A DNA stretch of 11,861 bases, from positions 1 to 11,861 of the forward strand of contig JAHJSO010000195.1 in assembly GCA_018830385.1 (NCBI GenBank), given 5' to 3'. Below the pieces are notes generated by a model. The model was not told the DNA's origin and searched no databases. It was given only the letters and a program-made list of their open reading frames with translations. Origin of the DNA: Elusimicrobiota bacterium. GTDB lineage: Bacteria; Elusimicrobiota; Endomicrobiia; CG1-02-37-114; JAHJSO01. The position numbers and the translations under genes are program-made. This document shows, piece after piece, positions 1-6,136 of the stretch (position 1 is the first letter of the stretch; every line of letters starts with the position of its first letter).

Positions 1-46
1 CGCAATGACAAATCTCGCGGATGCGCAATGACAAATCCCGCGGATA
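1..46. repeat. Two-copy 23-bp tandem repeat at the window edge
   Basis: Bases 1-23 and 24-46 are near-identical copies with a core of cgcaatgacaaat followed by a cgcgg-containing tail. Internally they differ only at a t/c position (aatctcg versus aatcccg) and at the last base. The cgcaatgaca core resembles the ends of dispersed 'tcattgcgag' repeats known from many bacterial genomes, so this may be the end of a longer element or array outside the window. The rest of the leader up to nrdJ (47-181) is AT-rich. I see no gene, confident promoter or NrdR-like box in it. Confidence 0.75.
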
Positions 47-171
47 CTTAATGCGTTTGTATTAAGTGAAAATTTTGGGCAAAATAGTAACCGGCTGGAG
101 TGTTTTATTGATTGTTTTCAGTAACTTAATAATAAGGTCGGGAAGGCACTAACTGGTTAACGCATGCTTTT

Positions 172-177
172 GGGGGG
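172..177 (+). promoter_or_regulatory. Ribosome binding site that decides the nrdJ start
   Basis: A run of six G residues lies 4 nt before the ATG at 182. The alternative in-frame ATG at 164 has no Shine-Dalgarno-like sequence upstream, and the six residues it would add look unlike the family. The start at 182 is therefore preferred. Confidence 0.7.
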
Positions 178-181
178 AATT

Positions 182-2446
182 ATGGCTGTGCAATTATTGA
201 AAAATCTTAAACCGCAACTAACCCGGAATGCAATTAAGGTCCTTGAGAAGAGATATTTAAAAAAGGACGCCGATGGGAAGCCGGTGGAAACGCCCGAGGA
301 ACTTTTTTATAGAGTGGCGGAGAACATAGCCCGGGCGGATAAACTTTACGAACCGGACAAAGACATCGCCCCCGTTGTAGATGAGTTCTATACCGCGATG
401 GCGAAACTTGAGTTTATGCCGAATTCCCCGACGCTGATGAACGCAGGCAGGGAACTCCAGCAACTTTCCGCGTGTTTTGTCCTGCCGGTTGACGATTCAA
501 TGGAATCAATATTTGAAACACTCAAGTCAACCGCGCTTATACACAAATCAGGCGGCGGCACGGGTTTTTCATTTTCAAGATTAAGACCCAGGAACGACAT
601 TGTGCGTTCAACCAACGGCGTATCTTCCGGGCCCGTGTCCTTTATGGAGGTCTATAACATCGCGACCGAGGCGATAAAACAGGGAGGCGCCCGCCGGGGG
701 GCGAATATGGGTATGCTAAGGGTTGACCACCCCGACATTCTTGAGTTTATAGCATGCAAGAACTCAAACGAGGCGCTTTCAAACTTTAACATTTCCGTCG
801 CTCTTACGGAGGAATTCATGGAAGCGGTTGAGGAAGACGGGGAATATAACCTGAAGAATCCCAGGACGGGAGAACCCTGCGGAACACTCAGGGCAAAGAA
901 CGTATTTGACAGGATAATTGAACAGGCATGGAAGAACGGCGAGCCGGGAATCGTATTCCTTGACAGGATAAACGAGACGAACCCCACCCCCGCCCTCGGA
1001 GAGATTGAATCAACAAACCCGTGCGGTGAACAGCCGCTCCTGCCTTATGAGAGTTGTAACCTCGGTTCAATCAACCTCGCCAGGATGGTTACCGGCGGGA
1101 AAGAGGTTAACTACCCCCTGCTCGGCAGGACGGTGAAGACGGCGGTCCATTTTCTGGACAACGTCATTGATATGAACCTTTTTCCGATTCCGCAGATTGA
1201 AGAAATGACGAGGGGGAACAGGAAGATAGGGCTGGGTGTGATGGGCTGGGCGGACATGCTGATACAACTTGAAACATCCTATTGTTCGGCGGAGGCCATC
1301 CGGCTTGCAGAGAAGGTTATGGGTTTTATTCACAAAACGGCGAGGGAGGCGTCAATGGAACTCGCGCGCTCCCGCGGCCCGTTCCCGAATTTTTCAAAGA
1401 GCATCTATGCCCGGGGAGAACCGGTCAGGAATGCAACGGTAACGACGATAGCCCCGACGGGTTCAATCGGACTTATTGCCGGGTGCAGCGGCGGTATTGA
1501 GCCGCTGTTCGCGCTCGTTTATACCAGGGCAAACGTCCTTGACGGAGAAAAACTTAACGAGGTTAACCCTTATTTTGAGGAAACAGCACGGAGAGAAAAC
1601 TTTTATTCTGAAGAACTGATAAAGAAGGTGGCTGAAAAAGGGACAATCAGGGAGATAAAGGAAATCCCCGGCAATGTCCGGAGGATGTTCGTTACGGCGA
1701 TTGACATACCGCCGGACGTTCACGTAAGAATGCAGGCGACGTTCCAGAAATATGTGGACAACGCCGTTTCCAAGACGGTAAATTTTCCGGCTACCGCAAC
1801 AAGACAGGACGTCGCAGGGGTCTATCTGCTTGCCTACCAGCTCGGGTGCAAGGGTGTTACCGTGTACAGGGACAAAAGCAGGGAAAAACAGGTTTTGAAT
1901 ATAGGGGAGAATGAAAAGAAGTGTAACGAGAAAAAGCCGCGCCAGCGCCCGCAGGTAACCCGTGGTTCCACGCTCAGGATGAAGACGGGATGCGGCAAAA
2001 TGTACGTTACGATAAACGAAGACGAGTCGGGCATCTGCGAGGTTTTTTCTCAACTTGGTAAGACGGGGGGCTGTACTGCAAGCCAGGTTGAAGCGATAAG
2101 CCGGCTCATTTCGCTGGCGCTCAGGTGCGGGGTTGAGCACCAGAAAATTGTTTCACAACTTAAAGGGATAAGGTGTCCGACCCCGATGATTGTAGAAGGC
2201 ACGGCGGTTCTTTCCTGCGCCGATGCAATCGCCAAAGGGCTGGAACATTATCTCCAGGAAAAAGACATCCCCGGGCTTTTTAGCCCCGGCGCGCCGCACG
2301 AGCAGGGGCAGGAAGGGAATTATAACAGGACAAACAACCTGAAGTTTATCGGGGCCTGCCCGCAGTGTCCCGAATGCGGGGAGATGCTTATAATAAACGA
2401 GGGGTGCGTCCTGTGTAATAGTTGCGGGTATTCAAGGTGCTGGTAA
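182..2446 (+). CDS. nrdJ: Adenosylcobalamin-dependent (class II) ribonucleoside-diphosphate reductase
   Basis: This cytoplasmic enzyme reduces ribonucleotides to deoxyribonucleotides with a thiyl radical generated from coenzyme B12, with no oxygen requirement. Numbering from the ATG at 182 (754 aa), the barrel carries NSPTLMNAG (about 81-89), the first redox cysteine in LSACFVLPV (C98), STNPCGEQPLL with N279, radical cysteine C281 and E283, and the second redox cysteine C292 in ESCNLGSINL. The 11-residue spacing of C281 and C292 matches class II enzymes. APTGSIGLIAGCSGG (about 424-438) is the phosphate-binding segment, and LGCKGVTVYRDKSR ends the catalytic core. A TSCPD domain follows (about 594-690). 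The C-terminus is a zinc-ribbon or thiol-shuttle tail (CPQCPEC, then CVLCNSC, then a final CW). I see no N-terminal ATP-cone. A thymidylate synthase gene follows after 53 bp, giving a dNTP operon. Confidence 0.96.
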   Translation: MAVQLLKNLKPQLTRNAIKVLEKRYLKKDADGKPVETPEELFYRVAENIARADKLYEPDKDIAPVVDEFYTAMAKLEFMPNSPTLMNAGRELQQLSACFVLPVDDSMESIFETLKSTALIHKSGGGTGFSFSRLRPRNDIVRSTNGVSSGPVSFMEVYNIATEAIKQGGARRGANMGMLRVDHPDILEFIACKNSNEALSNFNISVALTEEFMEAVEEDGEYNLKNPRTGEPCGTLRAKNVFDRIIEQAWKNGEPGIVFLDRINETNPTPALGEIESTNPCGEQPLLPYESCNLGSINLARMVTGGKEVNYPLLGRTVKTAVHFLDNVIDMNLFPIPQIEEMTRGNRKIGLGVMGWADMLIQLETSYCSAEAIRLAEKVMGFIHKTAREASMELARSRGPFPNFSKSIYARGEPVRNATVTTIAPTGSIGLIAGCSGGIEPLFALVYTRANVLDGEKLNEVNPYFEETARRENFYSEELIKKVAEKGTIREIKEIPGNVRRMFVTAIDIPPDVHVRMQATFQKYVDNAVSKTVNFPATATRQDVAGVYLLAYQLGCKGVTVYRDKSREKQVLNIGENEKKCNEKKPRQRPQVTRGSTLRMKTGCGKMYVTINEDESGICEVFSQLGKTGGCTASQVEAISRLISLALRCGVEHQKIVSQLKGIRCPTPMIVEGTAVLSCADAIAKGLEHYLQEKDIPGLFSPGAPHEQGQEGNYNRTNNLKFIGACPQCPECGEMLIINEGCVLCNSCGYSRCW

Positions 2447-2499
2447 AGAAAGGCGACCCCCTGGCGACTCCTGTCGGACACTGGCGCAACGGAGCGTGA

Positions 2500-3279
2500 A
2501 TGATGATATTAAAACCCGTTTACATTGATGCTTTTGACGTTGACGATGCATGGTTTCAACTACTCTGTTCAATCCTGGAAAACGGTGCCGTATATAAGAT
2601 TGACCGGGGCAGTTATGAGGGACAGCGCCGCCTTGAGTTTGATTTTGTGACCGTGCGGATAAGGAACCCGAAACACCAGCCGATACCGCTCATACCCGAG
2701 GGAAGTTCAATCCCCGCTCCGACGAGCATGGAGTACGTCAACAGTTATCTCCCGTATCTTTTAAGCGGCGAAAAAACGGAGACCGAGGACTATACTTACG
2801 GCGAGCGGCTCGTTGACCCGAAGGTAAGGACGGGGCAGTTTAAGGAATTACCCCTGCAGGTTAACCAGATAGAAGAGGTAATAAAAATATACAAAACCCA
2901 GGGCTTCGGGACGAACCAGGCGGTTATGGAAATAGGAATGCCGTCGGATATAAAACTTGCTGACCCGCCGTGCCTGCGCCTGATAGATACGAGGATAAGG
3001 CACGACAAACTTCACTTTATCCTTTATTTCCGTTCGTGGGACCTGTGGGGAGGGTTTCCGTCAAACGTCGGGGGCTTGCAGAAGGTTAAGGAGTTTATGG
3101 CTGATGAAATCGGCGTCGGGGACGGCGAAATTATCGCTTGCAGTAAAGGGCTGCATCTTTACGAATATTGCTGGGAATGGGCAAAACTCAGGACACAAAG
3201 TTGGAGAATCTTGAAATCAGGTAGTTTAAAACCTGGATCCCCTGTCTATTTTTGCACAAACATTTTTAATTCTGTATAA
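2500..3279 (+). CDS. thyA: Thymidylate synthase, ThyA family (short archaeal-type)
   Basis: Probably methylates dUMP to dTMP using methylene-tetrahydrofolate. Landmarks of the ThyA/dCMP-hydroxymethylase superfamily appear in order: DYTYGERL (about 97-104, the YG.R motif), DPPC with nucleophile C158, the phosphate-binding Arg in YFRSWDLWGGFPSN (R178, D181, N189), and GLHLYEY (H219, Y221), which binds the nucleotide sugar. At 259 aa it is close to classical ThyA length, but the N-terminal half is divergent, as in the methanogen-type enzymes. About 26 residues after WAKLRTQ look unlike the family, so the tail may be a recent extension. GGAG at 2491-2494 serves the tandem ATGs at 2500 and 2503, so either may be the start. 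Position directly after nrdJ supports a role in dNTP synthesis. A related pyrimidine hydroxymethylase cannot be fully excluded. Confidence 0.82.
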   Translation: MMILKPVYIDAFDVDDAWFQLLCSILENGAVYKIDRGSYEGQRRLEFDFVTVRIRNPKHQPIPLIPEGSSIPAPTSMEYVNSYLPYLLSGEKTETEDYTYGERLVDPKVRTGQFKELPLQVNQIEEVIKIYKTQGFGTNQAVMEIGMPSDIKLADPPCLRLIDTRIRHDKLHFILYFRSWDLWGGFPSNVGGLQKVKEFMADEIGVGDGEIIACSKGLHLYEYCWEWAKLRTQSWRILKSGSLKPGSPVYFCTNIFNSV

Positions 3280-3280
3280 T
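3252..3280 (+). promoter_or_regulatory. Candidate sigma70 promoter for the TMTC-like gene
   Basis: TTGCAC (3252-3257) and a perfect TATAAT (3275-3280) are separated by 17 bp, inside and just past the last codons of thyA. The -35 matches consensus weakly (TTG only). A start near 3287 would give a leader of about 45 nt containing a ggaggtgggg motif (3308-3317), which lies unusually far (about 14-18 nt) from the ATG at 3332. Confidence 0.5.
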
Positions 3281-3331
3281 TTTACAACTTAAAGACAATA
3301 TGTAACCGGAGGTGGGGACGGACTAAACCGA

Positions 3332-5290
3332 ATGAAATACATCATAATTTTGATTGCAATTTCCTTTGTCGTTTATTCAGGCATATTTCAGAATGAGTTT
3401 GTATGGGATGATATAGACCAGATTGTCCGTAATGATGCGATAAAGGACTGGGGCTACGCCCCGAAATACTTCACAACTGATTTGTGGAAGTTGACCGCCC
3501 GTAAAGGATCAAGCGGGTATTACCGTCCGTTTTTTCTTCTTACCCTCCTGGCAGAATACAAAATATTCGGTTTGCAGACATGGGGGTATCATCTGGTGAG
3601 CGTCCTGCTCCATGCTGCTTCGGCTGTCCTTTTGTATCTTTTGCTTTTAACCTGTTTTAAGGAAAGGTGGATTGCATTTTGCTCGTCTGTTTTTTTTATT
3701 GTATGCTCCGTGTCGTCGGAGGCAGTTGTTTTTATATCGGCGCAGTGTCATCCGTTAGGTCTTATGTTTTTTTTATTGACGATTATACTTTTTGCAAAAT
3801 ATAACAGAATGCATGAATTAGATGACTCACAAAATTCACAACCCTGTGTTGCTCGTCGGGCTAGATGTGACAGGGTGCATCTCTACTATCTTGCCAGTGT
3901 CCTATCTTGTTTATTTGCCCTGTTTTCAAAGGAAATGACAATAACCCTGCCGGCTATTCTGTTGCTCTATGATTATTTTTTTATTCCATCACGGGCTGGC
4001 GCGGGTGCAGAACCCAAAGAGAATATACTCCGCTGGGCCGGCCGCCGGCTGAAATATCACCTGCCGTATATCGCCGTGACAATTGTTTATCTTGTCCTCA
4101 GGTTTTCAGCGATGGGAGGTGTTCGGATAACCGGGGCAGGTGCCTCAGTCGCAAGATTTATTTCCGAACTGTATCCGCGTGTACTCACTGCCGTCACGGT
4201 TTACACCCACTATATTACAAAACTTATTTTCCCCACGGGGCTTTCCACCGTCTATAACTTTGAGGCGCCGAAAGGCCTCGCCGACTTGAAAGTCATTGCT
4301 TCAATGGTTATATTGCTTGTTATTATATTCCTGCTCGTTCGGGGCAGAAAAGAAAAGGCGCTTCTGTTCGGAGCCCTGTGGTTTTTCATAGCGCTCTTGC
4401 CCGCAAGCAATATTATCCCAATACCCGTAATGGTGGCGGACAGATACGCCTATATACCCTCAGCCGGTTTTTGCATAGTTGCCGGTTTTTTAATCAGCAG
4501 ATTTTATAAGTGGGGGGCTGTCCGCCCATCCCGTGTTTTAAAGACCAGCGTCCTGTTTATTTATATCGCCCTGATTTTGTTTCAGGGGGTGGGCACTTTC
4601 AGGAAAAATTCAACCTGGAAAACTGCAGAGTCCCTCTGGATCCGCACCCTGAGTATATTCCCGTCATCCGCCGTCGCATGGAATAACCTCGGGTCTGCCT
4701 ATTCTGATAAAGGCATGCTGGACGAGGCAACAGACGCCTATAAAAAGGCAATTCACTACAACCCGAATTTTATTGAGCCATACACAAACCTTGCCAACGC
4801 ATACAGTCAGAAAGGCATAGTGGATGAGGCATTTGAATATTATGCGGCTGCATTGAAACTCAAGCCCGATTCCGCCAATATACACAACAACCTCGGATTG
4901 ATATATGAGCAAAAGGGCGACCCTGCCCGTGCAATTGAAGAATACAAACAGGCGATAGACGCTGAACCATCCTACTGGCAGGCATACAACAATCTCGGCA
5001 AGGTATATGCTTTGATGAAAAAATACAACGAAGCAGCCGACTGGTTTAAAAAAGCAATTGGTATTGCCACAGGCGGACCTCACGGCAATATTTCCGAGCC
5101 ATATATAAATCTGGGGGGTGTCTATATTGAGACCAAACAATATGATAAAGCAATCATTGAATTACAAAAAGCAATAGAAATTGACCCGAACAGCAGGGAG
5201 GGGCTCACCAATATCGGTATTGCATATTTACGCAAAGGAGACAAAAGTAAAGCAACGGAGATATTCAATAGATTACAGAATCCGCAGTGA
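3332..5290 (+). CDS. TMTC-like GT-C membrane glycosyltransferase with C-terminal TPR repeats
   Basis: This 652-aa polytopic membrane protein has a GT-C-type N-terminal half. After the first membrane helix comes FVWDDIDQI (D26, D27), the acidic motif in the first periplasmic loop, then YYRP (63-66). About nine further hydrophobic segments run to roughly residue 420. NIIPIPVMVADRYAYIPS (about 360-377) matches the hallmark DRYxYxPS motif of TMTC proteins, which are protein O-mannosyltransferases in animals. Residues about 446-650 are five to six TPRs (446-479, 480-513, 514-547, 548-581, 588-621 and a last partial), expected to recruit an acceptor or partner. I infer transfer of a sugar from a polyprenyl-phosphate donor at the outer face of the cytoplasmic membrane. 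Donor and acceptor are unknown. A hydrophilic stretch at 162-181 looks inserted. No other start codon lies nearby in frame. Confidence 0.85.
   Translation: MKYIIILIAISFVVYSGIFQNEFVWDDIDQIVRNDAIKDWGYAPKYFTTDLWKLTARKGSSGYYRPFFLLTLLAEYKIFGLQTWGYHLVSVLLHAASAVLLYLLLLTCFKERWIAFCSSVFFIVCSVSSEAVVFISAQCHPLGLMFFLLTIILFAKYNRMHELDDSQNSQPCVARRARCDRVHLYYLASVLSCLFALFSKEMTITLPAILLLYDYFFIPSRAGAGAEPKENILRWAGRRLKYHLPYIAVTIVYLVLRFSAMGGVRITGAGASVARFISELYPRVLTAVTVYTHYITKLIFPTGLSTVYNFEAPKGLADLKVIASMVILLVIIFLLVRGRKEKALLFGALWFFIALLPASNIIPIPVMVADRYAYIPSAGFCIVAGFLISRFYKWGAVRPSRVLKTSVLFIYIALILFQGVGTFRKNSTWKTAESLWIRTLSIFPSSAVAWNNLGSAYSDKGMLDEATDAYKKAIHYNPNFIEPYTNLANAYSQKGIVDEAFEYYAAALKLKPDSANIHNNLGLIYEQKGDPARAIEEYKQAIDAEPSYWQAYNNLGKVYALMKKYNEAADWFKKAIGIATGGPHGNISEPYINLGGVYIETKQYDKAIIELQKAIEIDPNSREGLTNIGIAYLRKGDKSKATEIFNRLQNPQ
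3841..3876. repeat. Short inverted repeat inside the TMTC-like gene
   Basis: ACCCTGT (3841-3847) and ACAGGGT (3870-3876) are perfect inverted copies around a 22-bp centre. They sit in the stretch encoding the hydrophilic loop at residues 162-181, which interrupts otherwise hydrophobic sequence. This could be the scar of a small palindromic insertion or chance. Confidence 0.4.
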
Positions 5291-5381
5291 ACCTGGAAAC
5301 ATTGAACCCCGCAAGGATGTGTTAAAATTTGAGTGGTGTATTTAGGTGTGTATGTTTTTAAAAATTATTTTGTTGGGGGGA

Positions 5382-5410
5382 TTGACAAAATCCTTAATTT
5401 TTTAGATAAT
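5382..5410 (+). promoter_or_regulatory. Strong sigma70-type promoter
   Basis: TTGACA (5382-5387), a perfect -35, and GATAAT (5405-5410) are 17 bp apart in AT-rich sequence. This is the best promoter in the window. The predicted transcript starts near 5417 and has a leader of about 139 nt before the secreted-protein gene at 5556. A second TATAAT lies at 5452-5457 but has no matching -35. The 265-bp gap between the flanking genes contains no clear terminator for the upstream gene. Confidence 0.75.
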
Positions 5411-5417
5411 ATGTATA

Positions 5418-5434
5418 GAAGTTATAAAAACTTC
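5418..5434 (+). promoter_or_regulatory. 5' stem-loop at the predicted transcription start
   Basis: GAAGTT (5418-5423) pairs with AACTTC (5429-5434) around a 5-nt loop. Because the promoter -10 ends at 5410, this hairpin would lie at the very 5' end of the transcript, a position where stem-loops are known to protect mRNA from decay. Confidence 0.45.
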
Positions 5435-5497
5435 ATTTCTGATAGATAAACTATAATGGGCAAAGTGGAGGTGATGGAGGTTTTTAGCCGAATAAAA

Positions 5498-5520
5498 TTT
5501 TCTGATATTATATCAGGAAA
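5498..5520 (+). promoter_or_regulatory. Leader hairpin upstream of the secreted-protein gene
   Basis: A stem of 10 pairs including one G-U (5498-5507 with 5511-5520, core CTGATA/TATCAG) closes a 3-nt loop. It lies 20 nt before the ribosome binding site of the gene at 5556. It is followed by A-rich rather than U-rich sequence, so it does not look like an intrinsic terminator on this strand. On the opposite strand it would end in a U-tract. Confidence 0.4.
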
Positions 5521-5555
5521 AAAGGTCGACAAAAATAAAAAGGGGGCAACTGTTT

Positions 5556-5960
5556 ATGAAACAGATATTTCAAAAGTTGTTTGTTATCTCACTAGTTGTA
5601 ATTCAAGGAATAGGAATTTGTAGTGTTTCGCTGGGCTACGATGGTCATATAAATCCTCCTGAATACTGGACTGGCTATGCCCATTTGTATGTAACATCTG
5701 ACCCTGTTGGGTTACTTACTTATTGGGGGCCAGGTGCGCCAGAACCAACCCAACATGATGTAACACCGACGCGCGGGGTTACTACTGCTTCTCCTGAGCG
5801 TCAGAGAGAATGGGGCTGGGCAGTGCATGTTTATTATCCTGAAGATGGTTGGTGGTACAGGAAAGAAGTTATAGCTGATATTGGCAAAACAACTCCTGTA
5901 CATTTTGATTTTAAAGGTCGCTCTGGGCATGGGGAAAGGTCTAAACAAGGACTAAAGTAG
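5556..5960 (+). CDS. Small secreted protein with PEGA-like domain
   Basis: I do not recognise this 134-aa protein as a named gene. The N-terminus is a typical Sec signal peptide: lysines at 2 and 7, then a hydrophobic core LFVISLVVIQGIGI (about 8-21), with probable cleavage near VSLG (24-27). There is no lipobox, so it should be soluble in the periplasm or exported. The mature part (about 100 aa) resembles a single PEGA domain: YAHLYVTSDPVG (41-52), a TPTRG turn (70-74), then VHVYYPEDGWWYRKEV (90-105) and a closing VHFDF strand. PEGA domains are surface-associated beta-sandwich modules. The middle is rich in Thr, Ser and Pro (68-80), a possible O-glycosylation segment. AGGGGG at 5541-5546 is a good ribosome binding site. 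Its own strong promoter suggests high expression. The basic tail after residue 120 is short. Confidence 0.7.
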   Translation: MKQIFQKLFVISLVVIQGIGICSVSLGYDGHINPPEYWTGYAHLYVTSDPVGLLTYWGPGAPEPTQHDVTPTRGVTTASPERQREWGWAVHVYYPEDGWWYRKEVIADIGKTTPVHFDFKGRSGHGERSKQGLK

Positions 5961-5975
5961 TTTTATTTTGTTATA

Positions 5976-6097
5976 TTGGGCCTATTTAAACATAAACAAT
6001 CTGTTGGTTAGAGACATATAAAATATTAATTACAGTCAAAAGGATAATTTTTGAAACAATTTTCTCTAACTTTAACAATGTTATTAAATAGGCTCAA
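5976..6097. repeat. 122-bp imperfect palindrome (large hairpin or MITE-like element)
   Basis: Outer arms TTGGGCCTATTTAA (5976-5989) and TTAAATAGGCTCAA (6084-6097) are inverted copies with one mismatch. Further in, GTTAGAGA (6007-6014) and TCTCTAAC (6063-6070) are perfect inverted copies. Between them aaca/tgtt segments also pair when a 4-nt gap is allowed, giving arms of about 35-39 bp around an AT-rich centre of about 48 bp. It fills most of the 176-bp gap between the secreted-protein gene and the GT39-like gene. No ORF is present. TTTATTTTG-like sequence occurs on both sides, but in AT-rich DNA this is weak evidence of a target duplication. It may instead act as a transcript-processing or attenuating hairpin. 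Confidence 0.6.
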
Positions 6098-6136
6098 TTT
6101 ATTTTTGAAAACTAATTTCCCTGTAACTTTTGCTAT

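Noticed and set aside
108..133. Possible nrdJ promoter (TTGATT and TAATAA)
   Set aside because: The spacing is about 13 bp and the elements are weak, so it was not called.
1463..2140. Minus-strand ORF of 225 aa opposite nrdJ
   Set aside because: It is a shadow of the well-supported nrdJ frame and has no recognisable domain or ribosome binding site.
4664..5140. Minus-strand ORF of 158 aa opposite the TPR region of the TMTC-like gene
   Set aside because: It is produced by the reverse complement of the repetitive TPR codons and shows no independent coding evidence.
5455..5480. GGGCAAAG near the promoter, suggestive of a cyclic-di-GMP (GEMM) riboswitch
   Set aside because: The flanking conserved elements and paired stems of that riboswitch are not present.
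5465..5623. Short ORF in the leader (49 aa from the ATG at 5474), overlapping the secreted-protein start
   Set aside because: GGAGG is only 2 nt from the ATG, the frame covers a hairpin and the next gene's signal peptide region, and I recognise no domain. A leader peptide is possible but unsupported.
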